DNA of 35,722 nucleotides from a virus. A program made the translations under genes and the position numbers. This document shows, one piece after another, positions 19,973-29,291 of this stretch (its first letter is position 1; each line of letters opens with the position of its first letter). The notes beneath the pieces are model-generated. The model made no database searches. It was not told where the DNA came from and saw only the letters and a list, made by a program, of their open reading frames with translations. Location of the stretch: positions 1 through 35,722 of IMG/VR virus record IMGVR_UViG_3300048037_000106. One strand, written 5' to 3'.

Positions 19973-21862
19973 ATGACTTTAGTACCTTTGGACATACCAT
20001 CTGGCTTTTACAGAATAGGCACAGACTATGAACAATCTGGCAGATGGCGTGAAGGTAGCTTAGTCAGATGGTTGGACGGTTCATTGCGTCCTATTGGTGG
20101 TTGGCAAGACAGAAAGCAAGATTTTGCCTTACAGCCAGTTAGAGGTATGCACGCTTGGGAAGCATTAAACACTAGCACTTGGTTAGCAGGCGGTTCACAT
20201 AATGCTTTAGTTGCTATGACAGGTGGCGGTTTAGTTTATGACATTACTCCACAAAACTTAGCAACTGGACGCAAGGATGCGGCTGTATCGGCAGGATATG
20301 GTAAAGGTGCTTATGGTATTGGTTTCTGGGGTACGCCAAGACAACAACTTTCCAATGCTATTCCTGAGCCTGCTACATTCTGGAATTTAGATAACTTTGG
20401 CGAATTAATGGTGGGTTGCCATTATGATGATGGTAGGCTTTTAGAGTGGGGCTTAGGTATTTCTAGTGGTGCTGAGAAAATTACTAATAATAGCTTTACT
20501 GCAGGCACAGATTGGACGCTTGGCACTGGTTGGGCAATTAGTGGTGGCGATGCTAAATGGACAGGCACAACGGCGGCAAACCTTCAGCAAGCTATAACTG
20601 GCCTTACAAGCGGTGCTAAATATCATTTTACAATAAATGTAACTGACCCTGATGCTGATAGTGATGCGTCAACAATACCGTCATTAAAAGTTAAAGTTTT
20701 AGGCACAACAACTACTACAGTCTTGCTTGATGAAACTTTACCTATTGGAAATAGTTTTTATAGGTTTGATACGGACGATACTGGCATTACAATACAAATT
20801 TATCCTGCAAGCAATGCAGAGCAAAATGTAAATGTAGCTGAAACATCTTTAAAAATAGCAACGGTTGCTACGCCTATAACTAATGCGCCATTATCTAATC
20901 TTGGCTTAATTGTAACTGAAGAACGGTTTATTTTTGCATTAGGTTCTGGTGGAAATAGCCGTAAAATATCTTGGTGCGATAGAGAAGATAGAAATACTTG
21001 GACGCCTGCCGCTACCAATGAGGCAGGGGATATAGAGCTACAAACTTCTGGGCAAATTATGCAAGCAATAAGAACCAGAGGACAAACGCTCATTTTAACG
21101 GATACAGACGCCCATACAGCACGTTATCAAGGACCACCTTATGTTTATGGCTTTGAGAGAGTTGGTACATCATGCGGAACTGTTACGATGCGTGGAGCGG
21201 TAGATACTGATAGGGGCGTGTTCTTTATTGGTCAGGAAAACTTCTTCTTGTTTAATGGTAACACAGTACAAACTATTAAGTGCGATGTGCATGATTATAT
21301 ATTTGGCGACATTAACACTTCTCAGCAAACAAAAATTTGGGCTATGGGCATACCGCAATATGGTGAAGTTTGGTGGTTTTATCCTTCTAGCGACAGTATA
21401 GAAATAAATCGTTATGTTGCTTATGATTACAACGAAAATCACTGGATGATTGGTGAGCTATCAAGAACATCTGGCGAGGCTAGAGGTGTGTTTAGATACC
21501 CATTCATGGCAGATTATGACGGTACACACGCCAACATAAAAGAACACGAAGTTGGTTATAACGTGGATAGCGGTGCTATTTTTGCAGAAACAGGACCAGT
21601 ATCCGCAGGAACAGGCGAAAATATTATGTACGTTACTTCAGTAATTCCTGATGAAGTAACACAAGGTGATGTAAGTATGACCTTTAAAACAAGGTATCAT
21701 CCTAACGACACAGAAACATCACATGGTCCATTTACGCCTGCCAATCCTACAGATGCCAGATTTAGTGGCAGGCAAGTACGCATGAGAGTAACAGGTGTTA
21801 AGCCTGCTGATTGGCGTGTTGGTATAATGAGGCTTGAAGCTACAATAGGGGGTACACGTTAA
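19973..21862 (+). CDS. Tail nozzle or stabilisation-like structural protein
   Basis: This 629-residue protein begins LVPLDIPSGFYRIGTDYEQSGRWREGSLVRWLDGSLRPIGGW, a pattern recurring in podoviral and related phages (P.GVY.NGT.YQ..GRW...N.VRW.DG.L.P.GGW). The middle contains an inserted beta domain (residues about 170-290, SFTAGTDWTLGTGWAISGG...) resembling a carbohydrate-binding fold. The remainder has RFIFALG, NTWTPAATNEAG and VFFIGQENFFLFNG, typical of a beta-propeller. In podoviruses such propellers form the tail tube nozzle below the adaptor. The call as nozzle is inferred from fold-like pattern and neighbourhood. Confidence 0.65.
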   Translation: MTLVPLDIPSGFYRIGTDYEQSGRWREGSLVRWLDGSLRPIGGWQDRKQDFALQPVRGMHAWEALNTSTWLAGGSHNALVAMTGGGLVYDITPQNLATGRKDAAVSAGYGKGAYGIGFWGTPRQQLSNAIPEPATFWNLDNFGELMVGCHYDDGRLLEWGLGISSGAEKITNNSFTAGTDWTLGTGWAISGGDAKWTGTTAANLQQAITGLTSGAKYHFTINVTDPDADSDASTIPSLKVKVLGTTTTTVLLDETLPIGNSFYRFDTDDTGITIQIYPASNAEQNVNVAETSLKIATVATPITNAPLSNLGLIVTEERFIFALGSGGNSRKISWCDREDRNTWTPAATNEAGDIELQTSGQIMQAIRTRGQTLILTDTDAHTARYQGPPYVYGFERVGTSCGTVTMRGAVDTDRGVFFIGQENFFLFNGNTVQTIKCDVHDYIFGDINTSQQTKIWAMGIPQYGEVWWFYPSSDSIEINRYVAYDYNENHWMIGELSRTSGEARGVFRYPFMADYDGTHANIKEHEVGYNVDSGAIFAETGPVSAGTGENIMYVTSVIPDEVTQGDVSMTFKTRYHPNDTETSHGPFTPANPTDARFSGRQVRMRVTGVKPADWRVGIMRLEATIGGTR

Positions 21863-22212
21863 TGCCTGCACCTATTTTACCAGTTATAAGCCAAGATCTT
21901 TCTCAGTGGGGCAGACAGCTTACAAACTATTTACAACGTAACTTAGGTAAATTGTATTTTAAATCGTCAGACGATAACCCATCAGAAAATGGTGTTATTC
22001 TATGGGATGAAACAAAAAAATATGCTGTTGTGTCTAGCGATAATGCTTTTAGGCAACTTGCAACAAAGCAACCTACGCCTAGCGCAAACATTGGTAGCGC
22101 AGGGGATGTAACTGGAATGATAAGTTGGGATACTAATTATATTTATATTTGTGTCGCTGACCATGATGGAAGTAGCGCAATTTGGAAGAGGGTAGCACTA
22201 GCTACATGGTAA
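21862..22212 (+). CDS. Hypothetical structural protein
   Basis: The product has 116 residues. The N-terminal helix (QDLSQWGRQLTNYLQRNLGKLYF) suggests an attachment or trimerising segment. It is followed by a beta part with NGVILWDETKKYAVVSSDNAFRQL and a segment around GMISWDTNYIYICVADHDG..AIWKRVAL. The ISWDTNYIYIC...WKRVAL pattern occurs in stems of phage tail proteins. It starts inside the nozzle-like gene's stop (TAATG). A minor tail-protein role is inferred. Confidence 0.6.
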   Translation: MPAPILPVISQDLSQWGRQLTNYLQRNLGKLYFKSSDDNPSENGVILWDETKKYAVVSSDNAFRQLATKQPTPSANIGSAGDVTGMISWDTNYIYICVADHDGSSAIWKRVALATW

Positions 22213-22590
22213 ATGCCTAAAGATATTCAAGTTAATGAATTAGAAAGATGCCGTCCTTGGATCGAAGCGGCACTTAAATATACTGGAGGAACCCATTTTT
22301 GGGAAGATATAGTAGACGGTATTAGTGCAAGTAGAATGCAATTATGGCCAAGTGCTAGGGGGTGTATTGTTACGGAAATTGTGGTATACCCTAGAAAGAA
22401 AGTGCTTAATATTTTTTTGGCAGGTGGCGAATTGGAACAAATTCTTGATATGAACGACGATGTAGGAAAGTGGGCAAAGTCACATGGTTGCGAAACTGCA
22501 ATCATATCGGGAAGAATTGGTTGGAAAAAACCACTTATACCAGAGGGGTGGAAGTTAATGTATGCAAATTTCCAAAAGGAGATTAAATAA
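22213..22590 (+). CDS. Conserved phage protein, possibly GNAT-like fold
   Basis: The product has 125 residues. It starts ELERCRPWIEAALKYTGGTHFWEDIVDGI and continues MQLWPSARGCIVTEIVVYPRKKVLNIFLAGGELEQILDM. It ends with VGKWAKSHGCETAIISGRIGWKKPLIPEGWK. The last part (small acid helix, strand, GRxGW) has the order of an acetyltransferase-like fold: a central sheet with W..GCE.A...GR.GW.K.L...G. Similar proteins lie before the injection proteins in marine podoviruses as far as I recall. Whether it is catalytic is unknown. Confidence 0.6.
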   Translation: MPKDIQVNELERCRPWIEAALKYTGGTHFWEDIVDGISASRMQLWPSARGCIVTEIVVYPRKKVLNIFLAGGELEQILDMNDDVGKWAKSHGCETAIISGRIGWKKPLIPEGWKLMYANFQKEIK

Positions 22591-23033
22591 TGGCAAAAGG
22601 CGGTAGAACAAATCAAGATGCAACAATGCCTGCATTTGCAGAAACTGGAATACAGCAAACCACTGGTGTTGGAACAGATGCCGCGGCTACTGGTTATACT
22701 CCGATGTACGGTATTGATGTTGCAGGGTTTTCACCAATGCAAACAGCAGCTTTTGAAGGTACGAACCAAATGGCAAACGCTTTTGGTATGCCAACAGCAG
22801 ACAATCAAGGTTATTTACCGCCTACACAAACTATAGGTGGTATAACTGGTTATTCTTCAGGTGATGTTTATGATGCAAATGTAGATGCACTTAAAACAAG
22901 ACGCCCCGGGCAAGCTGATTACATAGAAAGTTTTGCAATTAATCCAGTTACAGGAGAAGCTGGTAGCAGAGTGCCAGATAATCAACCAGTTGCATTAGAA
23001 ATGCAAGGTCAAGGTACACGAGGAGGCAAGTAA
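22590..23033 (+). CDS. Hypothetical virion-associated protein
   Basis: The product has 147 residues and is low in charge, rich in Gly, Thr, Gln and Ala, with MYGIDVAGFSPMQTAAFEGTNQMANAFGMP in the middle and a C-terminus EMQGQGTRGGK. The P..G....A....N..A.AFGMP kind of segment also appears in phage internal proteins, which are expelled with DNA. I do not recognise the family with certainty. It is the first of four genes (to 26957) that look like ejection proteins. Confidence 0.55.
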   Translation: MAKGGRTNQDATMPAFAETGIQQTTGVGTDAAATGYTPMYGIDVAGFSPMQTAAFEGTNQMANAFGMPTADNQGYLPPTQTIGGITGYSSGDVYDANVDALKTRRPGQADYIESFAINPVTGEAGSRVPDNQPVALEMQGQGTRGGK

Positions 23034-23034
23034 A

Positions 23035-23709
23035 ATGGCAGGTGGTGCAAATCCTAACATAGTTCAGCCCACGGCAAATCCATATAACCAAGCGTCTATG
23101 GCGCAAATGGGTGCTATGGGAAGAACAGCGCAAGGTATGGGGCAAACAGCGGCTACTGGTATGGGTGCGTATCAAAACCCATACGACCAATCTGTCGTTG
23201 ACAGAACCCTTCGTGATGTTGGTGGTGCGGCACAAATTGGACTAAACACTCTTGATGCTCAAGCTGGTTCGGCAGGGGCTTACGGTGGTTCTAGGCATGG
23301 AATAGCAATGGCAGAAGCCGCAAAAGGTTATCAACAACAGGCGCTAGATAAAGTTGGGGCATTAAGACAGCAAGGTTTTAATACAGCATTGGGAGCTTCT
23401 CAAGCAGACCTTTCTAGGCAAATGCAGGCAGCAAATCAACTTGCGAATTTGGGTCAACAATCTTTTGGATATGGTCAAGCAATAGGTAATCAGCAAATGC
23501 AACAAGGCGCCTTGCAGCAAGCATTAATGCAAAATTTGGCAAATGCAGGGTCAAAGCAATATCAAGGTTATACTGGTCAACCATTAGGCTCGTTAAATAC
23601 ATTATTACAAACTTTGGCAGGTCAACCAGATATGAAAGGGCAAACTTCTTCATTCAACCCTGGCTTATTTAACTACTTACAAACAGCCGCAATGATGACA
23701 GGTGGATAA
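23035..23709 (+). CDS. Injection (internal virion) protein, Gln/Ala/Gly-rich
   Basis: The product has 224 residues. It contains NPYDQSVVDRTLRDVGGAAQIGLNTLDAQAGSAGAYGGSRHGIAMAEA, a pattern (NPY...V......D......N...A.A..AGAFGGSRH.....E) common to internal proteins of podoviruses. Long amphipathic, Gln- and Ala-rich helices follow (LSRQMQAANQLANLGQQSFG). Such proteins are packed in the capsid and form a channel across the cell envelope for the DNA. It shares the TAATG junction with the transglycosylase gene downstream. Confidence 0.72.
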   Translation: MAGGANPNIVQPTANPYNQASMAQMGAMGRTAQGMGQTAATGMGAYQNPYDQSVVDRTLRDVGGAAQIGLNTLDAQAGSAGAYGGSRHGIAMAEAAKGYQQQALDKVGALRQQGFNTALGASQADLSRQMQAANQLANLGQQSFGYGQAIGNQQMQQGALQQALMQNLANAGSKQYQGYTGQPLGSLNTLLQTLAGQPDMKGQTSSFNPGLFNYLQTAAMMTGG

Positions 23710-25046
23710 TGAACCGATATGATTTAGAAGATATAGCAAGGCGTACAGCCGCAAGTTATAATTTGCCACCAGAGATTTTTTTACGCTTAATAAATACAGA
23801 AAGCGGTTTTAATCCAAATGCAGTATCGCCAAAAGGTGCAACTGGATTAACACAACTTATGCCTGATACAGCCAGAGAAATGGGTGTAACAAATATTAAC
23901 GATATTACACAAAATATTGAAGGCGGTGCTAGATACCTTAAAAAAATGGTGGATAAGTACGATGGCAACATGGAATTGGCTCTTGCAGCATACAACGCAG
24001 GGCCGGGAAATGTTGATAAATTTAATGGCGTACCACCGTTTGCCGAAACCCAAAATTATTTATTTAAAATGCTTGGTAGACGGCCTTCTCAGCCAGAACA
24101 ATTGCCAAATACAAGAGCATCATCAAGAGGTGATGAGCAGGGCGGTTTATTAAATATGCTTACTAATATGGGCAATAAAAGCGGTATGAATACGTTACAA
24201 AACTTTGCGCAAGCACTAGATCCTTTAATCTTACCTGAAGCGAGAATGGGCAAAGTTATAAGAAGCCAAGGAGCCAAAACCCAAAAACAAAGACAAAGCA
24301 ATCAAACAGCCGCCATGCTTGATAATTTAGAAGGTGGCGCGCCATACGCAGCGGCAATTAGAAATGGTGCAGATGGTCAAACAGTTTATATGCAGTACCT
24401 AAAAGACAAAAAAGAAGGTGTATTAAGTAAAAAAGATATTTTTGCTGCAACAAATGCATTGCGTAAAGAGTATATTGGCACACCAGAAACAAAAGAATTT
24501 GCAAAACAATCAGCTGCATTTGCCAGAATTATGGCTTCATCAGAAGCTCCTACTGGTGCGGGTGATATGGCTTTGATTTTTAACTTTATGAAGTTGCTTG
24601 ATCCCGGCTCAACAGTTCGTGAAGGCGAATATGCAACAGCTAGAGATACTGGTAATGTAACGCAAAGAACTAGAGCAATATACAATAAATTGGTTATGGG
24701 TACTACATTAACAGAAGAGCAAAGGGCAGATTTTGTAGACCGATCAGTTCGCTTATACAGAAAAGCTGAAACACAATTTAAAACGGTAACAGATCAATAT
24801 ACAGCACTTGCAGAACAGCAAGGTTTGCCAATTGACCAAATAATTATTGATAAAGGTTACATTGGTGAAATTCCTAAAATTAATAAAAATATAAAACGTG
24901 AAAGTATACCGCCAAAACCAACAAGCCCACCATTTCCAGAAGCAGAAGTTGAGAAATACTCAACTGACCAAGCTTGGCGTGAGCATTGGACAAGAAATAT
25001 GACACAAACGCAACGAGAACAATATATTGATGCAATGTCGCAATAA
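23709..25046 (+). CDS. Injection protein with lytic transglycosylase (SLT) domain
   Basis: The product has 445 residues. The first 125 form an SLT domain with INTESGFNPNAVSPKGATG, catalytic Glu at 31, then GLTQLMP (46-52), EGGARYLKKMVDKY and AAYNAGPGNV. It cleaves glycan strands of peptidoglycan. The remaining 300 residues are helical and Gln/Lys-rich and probably belong to the ejected channel. Virion transglycosylases of this kind open the cell wall locally during DNA entry, as T7 gp16 does. The placement between two internal proteins supports an entry role rather than lysis; the lysis enzyme is the separate endolysin at 33738. Confidence 0.9.
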   Translation: MNRYDLEDIARRTAASYNLPPEIFLRLINTESGFNPNAVSPKGATGLTQLMPDTAREMGVTNINDITQNIEGGARYLKKMVDKYDGNMELALAAYNAGPGNVDKFNGVPPFAETQNYLFKMLGRRPSQPEQLPNTRASSRGDEQGGLLNMLTNMGNKSGMNTLQNFAQALDPLILPEARMGKVIRSQGAKTQKQRQSNQTAAMLDNLEGGAPYAAAIRNGADGQTVYMQYLKDKKEGVLSKKDIFAATNALRKEYIGTPETKEFAKQSAAFARIMASSEAPTGAGDMALIFNFMKLLDPGSTVREGEYATARDTGNVTQRTRAIYNKLVMGTTLTEEQRADFVDRSVRLYRKAETQFKTVTDQYTALAEQQGLPIDQIIIDKGYIGEIPKINKNIKRESIPPKPTSPPFPEAEVEKYSTDQAWREHWTRNMTQTQREQYIDAMSQ

Positions 25047-25058
25047 AAAGGCAAAAAT

Positions 25059-26957
25059 ATGGCTAATATAGAAGCAGCAATGGCAGCATTAGGGGCACCG
25101 CCAAAAGAGCGATTAAGAAGCATGGGTCAAGGTTTGACACTTGGTTTTGCAGACGAATTAGAAGCACGTGCAGTTTCTTTAGCATCAGGTAGGCCTTACG
25201 AAGAAGTATTAGAAGAAGTACGAGATAAGCTTTCTAGATATAGAGACGCTTACCCAATGAGTTCTTTGGGTTATGAAGCAGGCGGTGCTATGGCACCAAC
25301 AGCTATTTCTTTATTACTGTCACCATTTACTGGCGGTGGTTCCACAGCCGCAACATTACCAACATGGGCAAGAGTATTAGGCATTGGTGCAGCAGAAGGT
25401 GCGGCATACGGTTTTGGTACTGGTGAAGGTGGATTTGGCGAGCGCATTGATAGCGCAGGTAAAGGTGCTGTAACTGGTGGCGTTGGTGGAGTTGTAGGTG
25501 GTAAAGTTGCTGATTTAGGTTTCACAGCAATGAAAAATCTTGCAGACGCAAGCCGTAGAATTGTTGGTCGTAGAGGTCCAAGTGTTGTTGAAAATGAAAT
25601 ACAAAGATTGGTACAACAAACTGGAAAATCACCAGACGAAATTGTGCAAGATTTAATAGATGGTAGGATATTGGCAGAAAACAGAACTTTGGCCGCCGCG
25701 ATAAAAGCAATGCAAACAGGTCCTGCAACAAATGTTATACAAGATTTTGCAAAAACAAGACCTGCGTTGCAACGTGGCAAGGCGGCAGATGAGTTAGGCC
25801 AAGCATTAGATAGTAAAGACCCTAAATTTCCTGCAGTTGCCAATTACATAGCTGACGAAGATGAATTGCAAAAAGAAATTAGCAAACAGTACAAACCATT
25901 TAAAAACAAAATGCTTGATCAAGCAACATTTGACGATTTATCTAAAATATTAGAGCGTAATCCGCAATTTGGCTCAGCACTAAATGAACTTCAAAGTCTT
26001 AAAATGCGCAAACCTTTGTACAGTATTGGCGATGATGGCATTAAATTTATAAGACGCCCAACAGTACAAGAAGCCGAAGAAGTCTATAAGGTTATAAGAG
26101 ACAGAGGCGTAAAATTAGCAACCGATAAAAAAGGGACTGTTGCAGGTGCAACAAAAGATTTATCAAAACGTTTAAAATCTAAATTAGACACTGCATTCCC
26201 AAAATTGGCTGATGCCAGAAAAATGGCACAATCAAAAATTAACAACGCTGATGCATATAAAGCAGGTGAAGATGCACTTTCAAAAGGTGACATTTACCGA
26301 ACGATGATGGACTTAGACAGAAAATTTGATAGTCCAGAAGCTCTTGATGCTTTTAAAATGGGCTTTTTAGGTGCAATACAAACAGGTCTTACAAAAGGTA
26401 GGCAAAAAAATCTTATAAGAACATTAGCCGACGATACCAAACAAGAAGGTATGTTATTGCGGCAGTTATTACCTGATGATGATGAATATAATAAAGTATT
26501 GAAACAGCTACAACTTGCAGATGAAAGTGAAGATGTTGCAGGTAAAATATTAAATAATACCATAACAGCCGAAACCTTGCTTTCTAAGCAAGCTCAAAAT
26601 TCTAAAATAACAACAGGTGATATGCTCGGTATTTTTGCAGGTAATCCTGATAGTTATTTTAGAGCAGTCAGCAAATTTGCAAATAAATTTTCTCGTGATT
26701 TGACAGACGAAGAAAACCTTAGAATAGCTCAAATACTTGTTTCCGAAGACCCAGATCTCGTAAGAAACGCTATTATTGATGAAAGTGGCGCGCAAAAATT
26801 AGTCGATTGGTTTGCAAATAACAGATACAGAGTTGCTAGAGGTGCCGCATTGGGCGGTGCTACATTTGCAACTGGTGGCGTAGATGAAATAATGAGTGGC
26901 ATGCGTGGCGAAGATCGCAAAGGTATGGGTTTGCTTGAAAGTTTGGGAGCGTACTGA
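25059..26957 (+). CDS. Large injection (internal virion) protein
   Basis: This is a 632-residue protein. Near the N-terminus it has GLTLGFADELEARAVSLASGRPYEEVLEEVRDKLSRYRDAYPMSSLGYEAGGAM, then a Gly/Ala/Thr-rich segment (residues 75-155) with potential membrane-inserting stretches. This is typical of phage ejection proteins that start G.T.GFGDE..A. The rest is long, charged helical sequence, ending before a C-terminal GAALGGATFATGG. It likely crosses the envelope with the transglycosylase-bearing protein. It overlaps the portal gene by 1 base (TGATG). Confidence 0.75.
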   Translation: MANIEAAMAALGAPPKERLRSMGQGLTLGFADELEARAVSLASGRPYEEVLEEVRDKLSRYRDAYPMSSLGYEAGGAMAPTAISLLLSPFTGGGSTAATLPTWARVLGIGAAEGAAYGFGTGEGGFGERIDSAGKGAVTGGVGGVVGGKVADLGFTAMKNLADASRRIVGRRGPSVVENEIQRLVQQTGKSPDEIVQDLIDGRILAENRTLAAAIKAMQTGPATNVIQDFAKTRPALQRGKAADELGQALDSKDPKFPAVANYIADEDELQKEISKQYKPFKNKMLDQATFDDLSKILERNPQFGSALNELQSLKMRKPLYSIGDDGIKFIRRPTVQEAEEVYKVIRDRGVKLATDKKGTVAGATKDLSKRLKSKLDTAFPKLADARKMAQSKINNADAYKAGEDALSKGDIYRTMMDLDRKFDSPEALDAFKMGFLGAIQTGLTKGRQKNLIRTLADDTKQEGMLLRQLLPDDDEYNKVLKQLQLADESEDVAGKILNNTITAETLLSKQAQNSKITTGDMLGIFAGNPDSYFRAVSKFANKFSRDLTDEENLRIAQILVSEDPDLVRNAIIDESGAQKLVDWFANNRYRVARGAALGGATFATGGVDEIMSGMRGEDRKGMGLLESLGAY

Positions 26958-29053
26958 TGAAATTAGAAAAATTAGACCAAACGCAGATTGAAGGTATAGT
27001 TTCTAAGGCAATACAAGATGCAGTAGATTTTATAGATGATGAAATAGAGCCGCAACGTATTAAAGCACAAAGATACTTTGATGCAGAAGTTGATATTGGC
27101 TCTGAGCAGGGTAGAAGTAGTGTCGTTGCCACTAAATGCCGTGAAGTTGTGCGAGGGCTTAAGCCATCAATACAGCGTATATTTTTAAATAACGAAAAAC
27201 CAGTTGAGTTTGTGCCTCGAGGTCCAGAAGATGTAAAAGCTGCAGAACAAGCAACATCTTATATTTCGTATAAATTTCATCAGCACAACGGCTATCGTAT
27301 TTTAAATGATGTATTCCAAGATGCTATGGTTAAAAAAACTGGTATTGCATACGTTTATTACAATGAACAAATGCGCCCAGAAATACATACATATACTGGT
27401 TTAAATGACGAAGAGTTTGCGCTAGTTGTCGAGGATGATGACGTAGAAGTAATAGAACACGAAGAAACTACAACTGAAATAGTTGAAGAAGGAATGGGTG
27501 TTGCTGAAACAATACACGATGTAAAAATATCAAGAATGCAATCTATGGGTGATTTGTGTATTGAAAGTTTGCCTCCTGAAGATTTTTTTATTGATCGTAA
27601 TGCTAGAAGCATAGACGATTATTATGTTTGTGGGCACACAAGCGAAAAACGAATTTCTGATTTATTGGCAATGGGTTTTGATTTAGAAGACTTGCGTGGT
27701 TTAGAAGGCGATGACTACAGTAGTTTAGATGACGAAACTGAATTTGAGCGAAGAGGCTATTCGGTAGAACACGACGATAATGAAAACATATCAGTATCTT
27801 CAAAAAAAATAACGGTTACAGTTGCTTATATGGAGCTTGATATAGAAGGCACTGGTATGCCAAGATTATATCAATTTACCTGTGCAGGTGGTTTATATAA
27901 ATTACTTGACTATACAGAAGCTGATTATGCACCATATGCCATTTTTGAGTGTGACCCCGAAAGTCACGCGTTCTTTGGCACATCTTTAGTTGATTTAGTT
28001 CTACATGACCAAGATGCCGCCACTGCAATGTTGCGTGGAGTGCTAGATAATGTTGCACTTACAAACAATCCTGGCTTACAAGTTGTGGAAGGCCAAGCGG
28101 CAATAGACGATTTATTGAATAACGAAATTGGCAGAATTGTAAGAGTTACAAACCCTAATGCAATTCGTGAAATGGTTGTTCCGTTTACGGCAGGCTCTAC
28201 GTTACCTGCATTGCAGTATTTTGATCAGCTAGTAGATAATAAAACTGGTGTTTCAAAAATGGCACAAGGGTTAGACCCAGATGTATTAAAAAGTACTACA
28301 GCAACAGCTATTGCGGCATCACAAGAAGGTCAAACAGGCCAAGCAGAGGTTATTGCTAGAAACTTTGCTGAAGGCGGCATGAAGCAAATGTTTAAATTAA
28401 TGCTTAAATGCATGATTAAAAATACTAACAAGCAAGAAATGATGCGTTTAAATGGTGATTTTGTTCCAATTGATACAAAAGATTGGGACGGTGACATGGA
28501 TATGTCCGTTAATGTTGGCATTGGTACTGGTAGAGAAAACGATAAAATGGCTGTTCTTCAGCAAATGCTACAAATACAACAAACCATTTATCAGCAATAT
28601 GGCAATCAAAATGGGTTAGTATCGTTGACCCAAATTAGAAATACCATAGCTGATATAATGGCAATGGCTGGAATAAGAAACAGTGATCGCTATGTTGCTC
28701 CAATGACAGTTGAAATAGAGCAGCAAATGTTACAAATGCAAATGCAGCAACAAGCACAAATGGCGCAAATGCAACCGCAGCAAGCAGACCCAAACCAAAT
28801 GTTTATGCAAGCTGAAGCTATGAAATCTCAAATGGATATGCAAAAGACGGCCATGAATAATCAGTATAAAATGCACGAACTTGGTATGAAAGACGATTTA
28901 GAGCGTGACAAAATGGTGCAAGAACTTGCTGTTAAAGTAGCCGAAATATTAGGTAAATATGGAACGGCAGTAGATGTTGAAAATATTAAATCTGAGCAAA
29001 ATGCAATTAGAGAGCATAATGCTGAAATGATGGGAATGAATGGTGGATATTGA
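26957..29053 (+). CDS. Portal protein
   Basis: The product has 698 residues, within the range of long podoviral portals. RYFDAEVDIGSEQGRSSVVATKCREVVRGLKPSIQRIFLNNEKPVEFVPRGPED, in the first 95 residues, is a typical portal start (R..Y......G.....GRS..V......V....P...R.F......V.F.P). Then come AYVYYNEQ, an acidic insert (155-185), ESLPPEDFFIDRNARS, and ECDPESHAFFGTSLVDLVLHDQDAATAMLRGVLDN, followed by a helical stem. The C-terminal 110 residues are Met/Gln-rich (MQMQQQAQMAQMQ) and form a coiled or barrel extension. It forms the dodecameric vertex that binds terminase and adaptor. Confidence 0.92.
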   Translation: MKLEKLDQTQIEGIVSKAIQDAVDFIDDEIEPQRIKAQRYFDAEVDIGSEQGRSSVVATKCREVVRGLKPSIQRIFLNNEKPVEFVPRGPEDVKAAEQATSYISYKFHQHNGYRILNDVFQDAMVKKTGIAYVYYNEQMRPEIHTYTGLNDEEFALVVEDDDVEVIEHEETTTEIVEEGMGVAETIHDVKISRMQSMGDLCIESLPPEDFFIDRNARSIDDYYVCGHTSEKRISDLLAMGFDLEDLRGLEGDDYSSLDDETEFERRGYSVEHDDNENISVSSKKITVTVAYMELDIEGTGMPRLYQFTCAGGLYKLLDYTEADYAPYAIFECDPESHAFFGTSLVDLVLHDQDAATAMLRGVLDNVALTNNPGLQVVEGQAAIDDLLNNEIGRIVRVTNPNAIREMVVPFTAGSTLPALQYFDQLVDNKTGVSKMAQGLDPDVLKSTTATAIAASQEGQTGQAEVIARNFAEGGMKQMFKLMLKCMIKNTNKQEMMRLNGDFVPIDTKDWDGDMDMSVNVGIGTGRENDKMAVLQQMLQIQQTIYQQYGNQNGLVSLTQIRNTIADIMAMAGIRNSDRYVAPMTVEIEQQMLQMQMQQQAQMAQMQPQQADPNQMFMQAEAMKSQMDMQKTAMNNQYKMHELGMKDDLERDKMVQELAVKVAEILGKYGTAVDVENIKSEQNAIREHNAEMMGMNGGY

Positions 29054-29291
29054 GCAGAAGGCTAAAAGGTCTAACTATTTACTGACCAACGAGTTTTTTA
29101 TAGAAACCTTTGAGGATTTGCGAGAAGAGCAAAAAACTGTTTTCGCAAGTAGTGAGGCTTCAGATATTGAAGCACGAGAGGAAGCGCATAGTATCATACG
29201 CGCTTTAAATTTAATCAAAGCTAGACTGCAAACAAATGTTGATAGTTTAGCCTTAGAAGAAAGAAAGGCAAAGCACCGTGGAAACGACTAA
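29040..29291 (+). CDS. Small hypothetical protein between portal and scaffold
   Basis: The product has 83 residues and is entirely helical and charged: KAKRSNYLLTNEFFIETFEDLREEQKTVFASSEASDIEAREEAHSIIRALNLIKARLQTNVDSL. The A..LL.NE.F...F..L....K.....S...D...REEA...IRAL..I...L pattern is familiar from the same place in other phages, without a known role. It overlaps portal by 14 bases and the scaffold gene by 14 bases. I infer a head-assembly function from its position. Confidence 0.65.
   Translation: MVDIEQKAKRSNYLLTNEFFIETFEDLREEQKTVFASSEASDIEAREEAHSIIRALNLIKARLQTNVDSLALEERKAKHRGND

Noticed and set aside
25271-25843. 190-codon minus-strand open frame opposite the injection protein
   Set aside because: It is Ala/Pro-rich translation of the complementary strand of a Gly/Ala-rich coding region, with no own signals.
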